Assembly: GCA_030512335.1 (NCBI GenBank)
Contig: JAULSU010000001.1
Span: 2,108,001 to 2,172,000 of the forward strand
Length of the DNA: 64,000 bases
Reading direction: 5' to 3'
Source of the DNA: Immersiella caudata
Lineage: Eukaryota > Ascomycota > Sordariomycetes > Sordariales > Lasiosphaeriaceae
In this document: positions 22,267-33,520 of the stretch, piece by piece
How the letters are laid out: the number at the start of each line of letters is the position of its first letter
Numbering within the stretch: position 1 is the first letter of the stretch
Position numbers and translations under genes: made by a program
Notes under the pieces: generated by a model
What the model was told of the DNA's origin: nothing
The model's input: the letters and a program-made list of their open reading frames with translations, nothing else
The model's database searches: none

Positions 22267-24308
22267 ACCACGCAGCACGCGCGCAGCCCTGTGATCCGTT
22301 AGTCTGTGGTGCAACCGGGACGCGCTTCTGGTCACATCGCCATTGGCGTGTTGGGATCTCCATTCGAGCTTTCGAGCATGCGATGCCTGTCGACGAAAGG
22401 CTCGGATCGTCGAATTCGTTCATTCCCTTGGTCTCCATGGCGGTCAGTCGGCCTTTCTTCCTGTGTCAATATTCCGTCGTCCAGTCACCCGACGTTCTTG
22501 GAACCTTCGATCGACCCTTGGGCCCCTCGCTTCCCCGCCTTCCTGCCCATGGCATGGAATCAATCATGTTGTTCATGTCAGCTATTCTGAGATTCTCCCG
22601 CACCGTTGCATCTGCGTCTCCTCTGCCAATCACGAAGCCCATCCCACCCCTCTTCCGCTAGGAAGGGTGTGAAACGGGTAGCAAATCTCCTAAATCCCAT
22701 CGTGCTCGCTCCGGTGTCTGGCCCACCGATCCCGACTTTGGGTGTCAACGGCAACGTCAGGGCCAAAGTAAGAACAGTGTGTCGGCTCCCGCTACCAGAC
22801 GGGAACCAGAAACTCGGGAGTTCGATGGTTCAGTGCCGGGTTCAGCACTATCGGACCCTTGCCCGTAGGGCGGCGGTTAAGCAAGGGACTCAACCAAGAG
22901 ATGCAGCTTGGTGATATCCTCTTGATGCCATCCCAGACTTGCTACTGCTGCGGGCCGTGTGTGTGTGTCGATGATAAACTTAGCAACGGACCAGAGTCTC
23001 GAGAAAGCCAACAGCGTCTGTGTTGCTCGTCTTGCCCTATCGAGATCCGCGGGTATGCAGGCGTGCAATATCGTCACTTCACAGGCACGGATGCTCTGCT
23101 GCTGTCTGTGGAGGCTGATGAAACAAACGGACACCAACAGACTGGGTGCTGCAGATCTCTAGGCTCCTCCCAACACCCAGCTTCCGCCGTCGCTCTGAGG
23201 TGCGCCTGCATGGCCTTTTCGAGTCCGGCCGGAGCTCTGCCACCCTTTCTGCTTGCCGGAGCTGTTGAGCGAGCAGATCGAAGCAAAATGCAATTCGTAC
23301 CTTCTACATCCCCACGGCAGGCAGGTTGTGGGACTTCAGCCACCCCATCTCACCAGCAATGAATGCGACAATCGCCATTCGATGCGATGCGCCATCCGAT
23401 CTGCCAATTTACCATTTACCCCGTCATGCCCATCATCTGGGCATAAGCCGGATTCCGACTGCGGTCTTTGTTTGATGTTTCAAGTCTCCACCTTCCCAGC
23501 TGGGACTCAGCTGGGAATCTCGTCTACCGCAAGGCTGTGCTTCCTCCCGCCTGGGTAGACATCATCGTCGGCATCGGCAGTTTCTCATCCCGTCACCGCA
23601 ACGCGACTCTCAGCCAGCCCCAGCCTTTCAAGGAGCAGCATGCTCTGCTTTGCGGACCTTGCCGTGCTGATGTTCTCTGAACCCGAGTCCATTCACGGCG
23701 GGATTCACCATTTACACTGACTGGACCTCTTCGAGTTCCGGGTACCCAAGCAGAGGCTCAAGTTTTTGTTGCCGACGCCGCTCTCCCACGCTCGCCCCAA
23801 GGCCAACAACAGACCACCCAAATCAAGCTCCAAAGCTCCAAGCCCCAAAACCATCTCATTCACCCCCTTACCATTCGCTCTTTTCGTCCTATGTGTAGTA
23901 ACCAAACAAATCCCGTAGTAATCCCTTACCAACCCTCCCCCATCAAGCACAGAGGAGGCTGAACGAGCAGCGCCAAGAAAGTTGCATGCAAGGCCGATCG
24001 GCCATCCGCCCGTACCGCCTACCACCCTACCATGCGCATGCCGCACCTACCCACCTGTATGTCATGTCAGTTCGTTCGGTTCCCAAAGTTCCATTTTTGG
24101 CATCAATTTAAACCAAGTACCGATGGATGGGACACACAGACGTCCAGACAGACAGGCGGGTGAACGGGCGGTGGGTCTTTGCTTGAGTTGACTTCATCTG
24201 TTTGAGGCTCTGTTAGGTTTACATGCTTGCTCTTGCCTGCCGGATGGTTCGGCTTGGACTGAAGCGAATTTCTGTGACGATCTGCCCAGTACACTCACTG
24301 CTGCACCT

Positions 24309-24344
24309 CACACACACACACACGCACGCACACACACACACACA

Positions 24345-24396
<52 letters not shown>
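24309..24396. repeat. Compound microsatellite: CA/CG-interrupted dinucleotides followed by (CT)25
   Basis: A CA dinucleotide run with CGCA interruptions (24309-24346) passes directly into 25 uninterrupted CT units (24347-24396). Open frames running through it on the minus strand are artefacts of the repeat. Confidence 0.97.
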
Positions 24397-24401
<5 letters not shown>

Positions 24402-25120
24402 ACCCTCTCCAACACACCCCATCCATGCCTCTGTCGTGCGTGTATCCTCCCATGGATCTGACCTTCCAGAAGGCCCGAACCGTGAATTCTCCCCCAACGA
24501 ATGACATGCCTATCCCGCATCATGACACAGAGCTAGGTAAGCCATGGAAACGCGGTAAAGCACTGTTTTTGGCCACTCCTTGGATTATGTATATACACAA
24601 GCGTTATCTGCGGCGCGGCCGTGCCTGCGTGACATCCCGTCGACCTAAATAATACACCACCCGCGCCCCTGGCTCCGCACCCACGTCCGCATCCCGGTAT
24701 ATACTAGGGACTGTGCCTTGGTTTGAGCTCGTCTCGGTCTGCAATATACTTTACCACGTGGGAAGACAAGCAGACGATAGATAGCCGAGCTGATCTGAGA
24801 TACCATTTTGGCAGTCACCCTCCCCCCTTCCCCTTCCTGCTGCGCGGTGATCCCACCCGCGTGCTCGCTTCCAGGCACATCCCGTCCCTGGCTGTCCTCC
24901 ATCGCACTCAACTCGAAATGGAATACACTCCTCATAGCCCATCCAAACCGGGCTTTAGGCATGCGCTTGTCCCTAACCCCGAATGTGTGATTCCCCATGC
25001 CCGAAATCCCTGAAACAATCCCATCCAGGGCATCAAAACTCCACCCGCCTCCCTAATGACCGCAAATAGAAGGGCATAGCATGCTAATGTAAGAAAAGAA
25101 AACAAGCTGCGCAGGACCAA

Positions 25121-28100
25121 TCAACCAGTGCTAACGAAGCTCGCGGCCACGGGAGCGTTGATGGAGCCGAGGCTAGCGAGTTCGTCTTGGTTCTGGTCAC
25201 GCGGCTGCGAGCCGTTGAGCAGAGGGCAGAGCCTTGGGTAGGGAGTGTTAGCGCAAGAGCTCAAGGTAATGTGAGTAGGGGAATGGTAATAGTGAGAGCG
25301 GGGAGAATGTAGTGAGAAAGGGAGGTGCTACTTCGAAGAAGAAAAGACAAAATATAAAGTAAAAAAAGCTTGAAGAAAAGTAACAGGGGGTGAGGGGAGG
25401 TGCCCAGAAGGGTGTTACCCTTAGCCTAGCCACTTCTCAAAGTCCATCGTTGTCCATGTGTTGGGGTCTGTGAAGATGGAAAGGGAAGGGTTGAGACGAT
25501 ACTTTTTGTTAGTTTTGATATGACCCTGCTGCCCACAGTTCGCGCATCGGCGCGTGGTACCAGTGACCTTCTCTGTGGATGGTTCTGGCGAACCTTCTTC
25601 GTCCTCGGGAATATTCACGCCGGCGATCTTGGCTTGGAGCTTCTTCTGCTTCTCGCGTTTCTTACGACGTTCCTTGTTCTTCTCAAGTCGCTCTTGCTCC
25701 TTTCGAGCCCTGCGTGTCTGTGTCAGCAGGCTGGAAAAACACGGGAAGCCTGGCAACTCACATTTCAAGAACAATGGCGTCATGCTCTGGATCGCCAGTG
25801 AGCTGGGCACTGTAGATGCTGCGTAACTTGTTAGGGCCGTGTATATCCTGCCAAGAGTGGAAGACTTACTCGATCTTTTCGTAGTCGTTTTGTCGCTTTC
25901 TTTTGAGGTACTGACTAACGACGACAGGATCATGCACCACCTCCGTCACCGTCTCGATCTCGCCGTTGCTGCGCCTCACTTCTCTGGTGATTTTCAACTT
26001 CTTCCGGTTCAAGGCGCTGGCAGCGCTTTGGCTGACCTGACTCATGCCCTCGGCCGCTGCTGGAGTCGCGGCAATCTGACTCTGAGGGGCGTTGAAACGC
26101 TCGTCCTCATCTTCTTGCATTAGCACGTCCTCGTCGTCGTGTTCCTGGGCGTCTTGTAAACTCTCTCGCTGCCGGTTCCAGATGTCCGTGATGGCCTCCG
26201 TGTAGAGGGTGTCCTGGTTCTTGACGTTGTACATGTGGCCGCCATTGGCTTTGCGTTGCCTCTCGATGGCATCAGCCGAAGTTGCTAGCGGGCCCTGAAG
26301 TTGTTCCAGATAACCACCCTTCATGGAGGTCCTCAGGAAGCTGATACCCAGCCCCTTTCCTGTGGGGTCGCCGGCTCCGTGGACAGCCAGCATCGCTTTG
26401 CCGTGACTGGCATCGATGAAAGCCTTTGTAGTCCTCCACGGCGCCATCTTGCTGGCAAGAGCGTCAGGTTGAAGCTCATCTTCGGCCGCACCGTCGTCCT
26501 TTTCGCCATCATTGATCTCGTAACCACCATTCTCGAGCTCGTGGGCGCCGACCTGCATGGCATCCAACAGGCACACCTCTTCGGGTCTGACTAGGGCGCG
26601 AATGCCTGGCTCCTCCATCATTTCCTCACCTTCCGGTAGGGCCCAGTCCTTGGTGTCCTTGCGGAATCGAAGGAATTCCTTCAGCTTTTGCCTGTTCTGA
26701 GATTCGTTCGAGTCCGCGACATGCTGGGTGATGTCGTGGAGGGTAACATGAGTACTTTTGCGCAGCAGCCTGTAGGACACCATTTTGAGACGGTTCTTTG
26801 CTATATTTGTCACGCGCCTCGAATGGGGCCCGGGCACCTCCATCGACGGAAGAGTCTGCCCAACAACGTAGAGGTGGTCGATGTTCCGGATGTACCACGT
26901 CGAGCCATTTTGACCAGTAGTGCTGCGGCCGATGAGGAAGTCGGTGGGTCTGGCGTTATGCTTGAATATCGGAGCCCGGAACATTTGGTTGTGCAGCGTC
27001 GGCACAACTTCACCTGGGTGGACGTGACCGAATATGGCGAATGGGGAGCGATCCTCCGGCATGAGAATGCACGACTCTCCAAGTTCCTGCTTTTCCGGTC
27101 GAACGTCGGCCCCCTTGGTCCGGCGAACATAGTTAACCACCTTTTGCCCCATGCCAAAATTGGACAGCACGGTGGGGATCTCTTCACAGAATTCGAAGAG
27201 GACGGCCGTTGAGTTGTCGTTCAGTGTGAGATCCTTGGAGTGTTGATATATCTCCGATGCTTTCTTCCCCTTGAGCAGCTTCCTCTTCTGGATAGACGGC
27301 TTCTGAAATTTGATCATGTGGAAAGCGTCCTTCCGAGGGTGGAACTGAGGTCGGTGATAGCTGTGAGGATCGCTCGCCGCGAGTTTTACGCGATAGTAAG
27401 GCCATGAGAGCCGTTGAGCTGTCATGCTGTGTTCGACGGGGATGGTCGACAGCGTGGCACGCACTCTGTTCTGGTTGTTTTCTTTCAAGGCGTCATAGGC
27501 AGCGTCAGAGGAGAAGTTGAACCGCTGGCCCATTTCGCGACCGAGTTTCCCGTTGGACAGGCGGACAGTCTTGTGCTGAATCTTTCTTCGCTTGGTCGCG
27601 CGCTCGGATTCCACGTCATCGATGAGGAGGTATGGGTCGTTCATATCGAGAATCACACGCTTCCCAAGCTTTGCCGTGGCTTCCTCAAAATTGTCAAAGT
27701 CCGGTGCGGTAAACCGAGGAATGGGAGGGAGCCCGCGAGGTATCTCAACCCGCCTTCTCTTAGCGGCAGGCTCATCCCAGAACATGTCGTCGAACTCTCC
27801 ATCCTCATCAGGCTCACCCTTGATGAACCTGTGGTCGGACTTCGGCTCATTTTGAATCGAGACAGCATCGCCAAGCTCGATCATAGAGTCCCAGTCGTCA
27901 CAAATAGTGGCGATGTCCCTCAAAGTGTAGCCGCCAATCATCTCCGAGTCCGTCTCATCGTCTTCCTCAATAGTGAAGACCTCGAGATCGGCCCGCTCTA
28001 ATGGCTCAACCTCCTCGAGACAGACCAGACCGCGAGCCTCCGCTTCCCTGATTCGCTGGTAGACGGTTGACGACGCTGGACCTGGGATTCGAAACATCTT

Positions 28101-28814
28101 CTCTTGGTCGGCACCCAATTCCAAGCTGAGCTTAGAGGGGATAAGCGGCTTGGGTACTTTCGCGGGCTTCTTCGAGATCCATGTTGCCTGCTTCGGACGC
28201 AATAGCTCGTTCCAGTTGAGAATAGCGTTCTCCTCGAAACCCGGCCATGCTTGCTTGACAGTGTCGATGAAGTTCTCGGCTGGAGGAGGGATGTTCGGGT
28301 CCTGGTTAGTCTGGGTTTGGTCGTCATCGTGGTCAAAGTTGAGCTGTCTGAGATCCTCGATGGACTCTCCGCCGGGCAGGGCAAGATGAATCTGGTCGTC
28401 GGCGTCCGCATCGAGAGGGTGCGGTGATGAGCGCAGGCCGCCATGATCCCCCGCCAGAGGCGACGAGGGGACATCTCCACCGAAGAGGTCGTCAGTATCG
28501 TTACTAGTTCCACCATCGTCGGTCAAGCCGGGCACATCATGGGTGCCCGCCGTCCCACTGGGCTCCTCCTCATCGGGCAAATCGTCCTCGTCGCTCAAAT
28601 CAATGTCTTCGAAATCGATAGCGTCGTCGGCCTTGCCCCGCTGGTCGATAGTGCCACCTGCGTTGACTTTTCCAAGTAGCTCGCTCAACGCATCGTTCGC
28701 GGTGCCTGCGGCGTTGCTGATCTGGCGGATTGCTGCCTCGTCTCGCGCCTCCTGCAGCCTCCACTCCTCGGCTGTGAGGGCGCTGAAATCAGGCTCGTCG
28801 TTTACGGCGCCCAT
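25121..28814 (-). CDS. TAF1: TFIID subunit 1 (TAF1)
   Basis: Largest TFIID subunit, scaffold for RNA polymerase II pre-initiation at core promoters. Exons: 25870-28814, 25762-25818, 25503-25709, 25121-25232 (1106 aa, all junctions in frame). The N-terminus has an acidic TBP-binding-like region (FEDIDLSDEDDLPDEEEP). The central DUF3591 core includes TAVLFEFCEEIPTVLSNFG, KVVNYVRRTKGAD and RSPFAIFGHVHPGEVVPTLH. A basic coiled coil (RARKEQERLEKNKERRKKRE) precedes a zinc knuckle, CANCGQQGH...KTNKKLCP. A 270-nt intron (25233-25502) splits the knuckle; its last Cys lies in the final exon, with CPLLNGSQ and a short tail. Reading through the donor instead would stop at 25421 and lose that Cys. No bromodomain is present, as in yeast TAF1. 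Confidence 0.95.
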
Positions 28815-29674
28815 GGTGTCGTCGTTGGCCTCGATCTCGGTATTCGTCAGTTTCGCGATTGCCCCCTCGAGCTCCTCCCAACGGCTGCGCGGACCCGCTG
28901 GAGTCAGTTCATGACATGCGCGCTGCCGTCTCCGTCAGTTTGTCGGAGCTGTATTTTTAGGCAAGCTGCAAGCTGAAGCGCAGGGAGTCGTCACTTGATA
29001 TTGTCGCGCACAGGAAGGACTGGAGTGGAATAGAACTCAAAGGAATTTAGATGGCTTCTTCGCGCCACTGCCTGCTCGCAGTCTTGCCTGGTTTCACGCG
29101 CGGCTCAAGGTGGGTCCACTTGACCGTTGTGGTCTGTGCGCCTTCCTTTCTGAGGGGGGTGACCACTGATCCTCACTGAATTAGAGCGACTTGTGAACTG
29201 GTTGGTGTGCGGGCGTGTGAAAAGTGGGAGGAGCGAACTGGTGGTTTTCTGCCAGTTGATGCACAAGTAAGGGCCCGACCAGCTTCAAAGTTTTTCTTCC
29301 CAGGGCAGCAAGACTTTGGTCGGCCACTTGAGAGCTCAGAAAAGTAAACCACCTAAAACATGTCATCCCATCCCTCTTGTGCCTTGTGATACACATCAGC
29401 CATCCCACCCTGAACCGTGAGGCAGGCAAACTTGTCTTCATGTGGAAACTGATTTGCCGTCCTAACTCGACATGCAGCTTATACAGGACTTAGCATGGTG
29501 CGCGTACGGGAGGTACGACCCTCGGTGCATATGCTCCGAAGCTGTTCTGTATCCACCATGACACATCATACCTACCTCGACAAGTTGAGCATTTAGGTTG
29601 ATTTATAAACGACAAGCCTTATCCATAGCATATGACAATCACCAAAGTAACTCAGCAAACCACTTCCACAAGCC
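28815..29674. other. Divergent intergenic region TAF1/DSD1
   Basis: 860 nt shared upstream region of TAF1 (-) and the D-serine dehydratase gene (+). It includes GTATTTTTAG near 28949, one base off an Rlm1 box. No gene seen. Confidence 0.55.
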
Positions 29675-31361
29675 ATGGCCCAGCCCGCAGCAAGTGCGGC
29701 TCTCAAAGCGCAGCTCAGGGACCGGTTCGTCGGTCAGAACCTGAACAATGTGCCGACTCCCTCTATCGTCCTCGACTTGGCCAAACTCGAGGTGAACTGC
29801 AAGCGCATGCTCGACGCGACTGAGCGACTCGGGTTGTTGTGGCGCGCCCACATCAAGACTCACAAGGTATCCAGTACCCTCATCTCAATTCCTCAGCGGA
29901 GACTAATACCCCATAGACCACCGAACTCACCCGCCTTCAAGTCGGTGATGATCGAGCCACTACTGTATCTATCATGACCTCAACCGTTCTCGAGGCGGAA
30001 AGTATTACGCCTCTCCTCAAGGAATATCAAGCTGCTGGCCGAGCAGTCAATGTAAACACCCCGTTCCTTTGCCCCTTCCTCAACCGGCTCTAGCCCTTCC
30101 ATGAACCCTTTCTAACACCATTACAAACCGCTCTTAAACCCTCCCCGACCCTCTCCTAACCCCCTTCCAACCGGTCTCCAACCGGTTTCCAAACCCCTTT
30201 CTAACCTTGCCACTTACAGCTACTCCTAGCCTTCCCTCTCTTCCCCTCCGCCATCCCCCGCCTTGCCCGAATCTCCTCCACCCTTGGACCATCCTCCCTC
30301 TCCCTCATGATAGACCACCCTTCTCAACTGGCCGCCGCTACGACCCTCACCTCGCACCCTACCCCTCACCCCCCTCTTCTCTTCCTCAAAATCGATGCTG
30401 GGTATGGCCGCGCCGGGATCCGGCCCACCTCCCCCGCCTGCCTCTCCCTCATTGACGCCGCTCTCGAAGCCGAAAGATCCGGCTCCGTCATCCTCCACGG
30501 TGTCTACTGCCACGCGGGCCACAGCTACAGCGCGAGGAAGGACTGGGAGGGGATGGAGTATCTCGCGGCAGAGTTTGCCGGGCTGGCCGGCCCGGCGGAG
30601 TACATACGGAAGCAAAGGCCGGGGAGGGATGTGGTGCTTAGCGTGGGGGCTACGCCTTCGGCCACAAGCGTGCAGAATTTAGTGTTCCTGGAGGATGGGA
30701 AGGGTGAAGAGGACGGGAGTGCGAGCGAGGTGAGGAGGTTGTGGGGGGTTTTGAGGGACGGCGGGTTCAAGTTGGAAGTTCACGCTGGGGTTTATCCGAC
30801 GCTGGATATGCAGCAGTTGGCTACGCATGCGAGGGATGCATCGCTCATGACGGCGGATGATATTGCAGTTTCGGTTCTTGCCGAGGTTGCGTCAGGTGAG
30901 ACCCCTTTTTGCACGTCCGAAATGTGATAAATTCTGACAATATAGTCTACCCCTTCCGCGGCGCCAACGGTACAAGCGAAGCCCTCATCGCCGCAGGCAC
31001 TCTAGCCCTAGGCCGCGAGCCCGTCACAGACAAAGGCACGCCCCCAGGGAAGGACTACTCCGCCTGGGGTATCCTCGCGCCATGGGGAGCTGCCCGTGCT
31101 AACCCTGTTCCCGGCCCTGAGTTCCCGCGCGTGCATGGAGGCTGGCAGGTAGGTCGGATCAGCCAGGAGCATGGTATTCTCACCTGGCATGGGCCCAAGG
31201 AAGAGGAGGTGCCGCTGCGGGTGGGCGATAAGGTCCGGGTTTGGCCTAATCATAGTTGTGTGGCGGGGGCTTGTTATGATTACTATCTTGTTGTGGACAG
31301 CCGGAATAAGGGGAGGGAGGATGAGGTTGTCGATATCTGGCCCAGGTGGAGAGGGTGGTAA
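29675..31361 (+). CDS. DSD1: D-serine dehydratase (PLP- and zinc-dependent, alanine-racemase fold)
   Basis: Converts D-serine to pyruvate and ammonia in the cytosol; close relatives are D-threonine aldolases. Exons: 29675-29866, 29917-30051, 30220-30895, 30946-31361 (472 aa, frame kept). The PLP-binding motif WRAHIKTHK puts the Schiff-base Lys at about residue 61, just before intron 1. The TIM-barrel continues with TTVSIMTSTVLEAE, FLKIDAGYGRAGI, GVYCHAGHSY and VLSVGATPSA. The C-terminal domain has the zinc-site His-x-Cys in WPNHSC (about 437 and 439), as in eukaryotic D-serine dehydratases. That site separates it from plain alanine-racemase-like proteins. Intron 2 (168 nt) is longer than the others and consists of degenerate AACC-rich repeats. 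Confidence 0.92.
30052..30219 (+). repeat. Degenerate AACC/CCGGT repeats filling DSD1 intron 2
   Basis: The intron is built largely from imperfect units such as CCAACCGGT and CCTTTCTAAC, repeated several times. It has a standard GTAAAC donor and TTACAG acceptor. Confidence 0.5.
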
Positions 31362-31684
31362 GTCCTCGGAATCTGACAATGAATATGAGAGTTGGTAGTT
31401 AGATTCTTTAGCAAAGAGTCACTTCAAAAGGCCAACGAGACGGAGACATACTTTCGTAGGCTCATCATCTACATCCCGTTTCCCGCCACTATCAGCCGCT
31501 ACTTTGATCAATCACCACCCAACACATAACCGCCGTTGCTTTTGAGTTTCACCCTGCAAGCTACCTAATAGCCCTCTGCCAACTCCATACGCCGTAAACC
31601 CTGCCCAGCGCAGTAGAAAGTGAATACCAAACTCAGACCTCCCCACTCGCCAGTTCAACGCTCAATGCCAGAGCAGAAACGAAG
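31362..31684. other. Convergent intergenic region
   Basis: 3' UTRs of DSD1 (+) and ARP4 (-). Nothing else seen. Confidence 0.6.
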
Positions 31685-33192
31685 TTACTTGCAACGCTTC
31701 TCCACGATGCCGGCGCCGTTCTCATCGTACTCCTTCTTTGAAATCCACATCTGGTGGAATGTCCCCAAGCTTGCCAAGATGCTGCCTCCTATCCAGGCAC
31801 CGAAGCGTCGCTCGCTGGTCAGACCCGCAGCGTGAATCTTGATCTTCATGCCAGGGAAGAGATTCGTGAGTTCGTAGTTGAGGCGATCATTGAACCCGTT
31901 CAGCAAGCTGGTGCTACCGGTGACAACGATATTGCCAAGAAGATTAGGCCTGAGGTCCACATCCACGCCTTCTATGGCCTGCCGGATGAGCGACGGGATG
32001 GTCTGCTGTTTCGTGACGCGGGCCTCGTCACCGCCAGGGGTGGCATACGCCGCGACCTCGTCCCACATGCCCTCGGAGACCTTATAGCGCTGCTCCCGCC
32101 ACATCTGGTTGCTTCCATCGGGCATTTCGAAGACGCGACCGGGCTGGCTCTTCGCGAACTCCTCGTTGGGCCCTGCGAGGTACTTTCCGGGCCCACGCCA
32201 CACTTCGACGACCGACTCCTTGAACTCGGTAAGTACGCGCTCCTCCTCGTATGCGCGGAACGAATCGGAAACCGTGAAGCTGAAGTTCTTGGGGCGGAAA
32301 TCGGGCGGTGCGCCAGCCTCAACGGGCTTCTTGTTTTCGACCATAAAGGTAGGCACGATATCGACTTTGGGATCGTTACTCTCCAACATGCTGCGGATCT
32401 GGCCGCTGAGCCAGATACCGCCGACAGGTGACCGCTGAATGGACCGCTTCAGAACCATGCCGTCGTGGATGGCTGTGACGCTCGTGTTGGCACCGCCAAC
32501 ATCCACAACCAGCGCTGTTGCCTTGCCCGCCGCAAACGCCGCGAGGACGGGCGTCCGACTGTGCCAAAAGGCAGGTGTGCCCCAGCTCTCCATGGCGATC
32601 TCAATGGCCTTTTCTCGCGCCTTAGGCGAGTTCCACGGCGCCTCGGTGAGCAGCAATGGGTTCTCAGCGAGGGGTTTCTCATGGGTCTCAGCAGCCTCAG
32701 CGTCGGCGCCTTCGGCATCGTCCATAGCCACGTCTCCGTCGTCGGTAACGTTCAGGCCGTTCTTGCTAGGCGGTGTCGGGCGCTCGGGTTGCAGGCGCTT
32801 GATGAGAAGGTGCTCCCACATTTTCGTGGCGGCGTCCCAGTCCTCGACGACGCTGTCGCGGCTCATGTAGTTGCGCACCTCCATACCGGCTCGCGGAATG
32901 AGAATCTCATCGCCGAATATGTCGCAGTCGTTGACGTGCACGTAGAAGGAGGGGACCAACTGCTTGGGGATCTCCTCGCCTGCGAAGCCCGCACGCGTGT
33001 TGCAGTAGCCGGGGTCGAGGACGAGAGCGGAGACCTCATCTACAATGGAAAACCGCAGTCAGCGATGACCAATTGGGCATTATGCGAAAGAGCTATGTCC
33101 TGAGATTCGAAGATGAGAGTGCTGCAGCTTGACCTACCTCCTCCATAAATGTCAGTCGGCTGAACCGACGACGACAGAGGCTGTTGCGCCAT
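31685..33192 (-). CDS. ARP4: Actin-related protein 4 (ARP4)
   Basis: Nuclear actin-related protein shared by the NuA4, SWR1 and INO80 chromatin complexes. Exons: 33138-33192 and 31685-33039 (469 aa; the intron 33040-33137 has a GTAGGT donor). The short first exon encodes MAQQPLSSSVQPTDIYGG and joins to DEVSALVLDPGYCNTRAGFA, the actin-fold phosphate-1 region. Further actin marks are TALVVDVGGANTSVTAIHDG (phosphate 2), GNIVVTGSTSLLNGFNDRL (adenosine motif) and the C-terminal ERRFGAWIGGSILASLGTFH with MWISKKEY. An Asp/Glu/Ala-rich insert (around residues 95-125) is typical of ARP4. A telobox-like AACCCTAA motif (33415-33430 region) lies upstream. Confidence 0.95.
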
Positions 33193-33520
33193 GGTCGAAA
33201 TCTGGGATGGAAGTGGCTGATTCCAGGGAAGTGTTCGCAGGTCAGTGGTCGGCACAGATTAATACTATTTAGTGGTACGCGCAGGTTGAAGAACTCTCAA
33301 AAAAAACACAGTTGTACGGTTTCGCGAAAAAGCTTCGTCGCGTGTTGGAGATCGAACTCTCTCGAGCTCTCCAAATTCGAGGGGCGGGCGCGGCCTCAAA
33401 CTGTGGGACATGGTTCAGGGTTAGGGTTTTCTGAATAACCCTCAGCAGCATCACTGCCTTGACACATGATAAACATCCTATCCAAACGGGGTATCTAACG
33501 CCATCCCATTCCCATTGATC
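33193..33520. other. Intergenic region, ARP4 promoter
   Basis: Contains AGGGTTAGGGTTTT at about 33417-33430, that is, a telobox-like element on the minus strand about 225 nt before the ARP4 ATG. Otherwise it is the 3' flank of the PIG-P gene. Confidence 0.5.
33417..33430 (-). promoter_or_regulatory. Telobox-like AAAACCCTAACCCT element
   Basis: Two overlapping ACCCTAA-type units on the ARP4 coding strand about 225 nt upstream of its ATG. Such motifs bind Myb/telobox factors (Tbf1-like) in fungal housekeeping promoters. Function is inferred. Confidence 0.35.

Larger units (their letters stand above)
19823..25120. other. 5.3-kb gene-poor region upstream of RLM1
   Basis: Lies between the RLM1 start and the TAF1 3' end, both on -. 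It holds a putative regulatory island at about 22110-22266 and a CA/CT microsatellite at 24309-24396, both listed separately. The longest open frames (20108-20842 and 20176-20814 on +, 20334-20882 on -) overlap in a GC-rich stretch open in several frames and show no motif. A long 5' UTR or non-coding transcript is possible but not demonstrable. Confidence 0.5.

Noticed and set aside
24295..24523. Minus-strand frames with alternating Arg-Glu or Cys-Val
   Set aside because: Direct translation of the CT/CA microsatellite.
25421..25502. Read-through C-terminus of TAF1
   Set aside because: A standard GTATCG donor at 25502 and a downstream exon restoring the last zinc-knuckle Cys (LCPLLNGSQ) make the spliced form clearly better.
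33340..33385. tRNA-like TTCGATC with flanking GGAGA/TCTCC on the minus strand
   Set aside because: The arms around the loop do not pair as a T-stem, and no acceptor stem or D-arm can be built.
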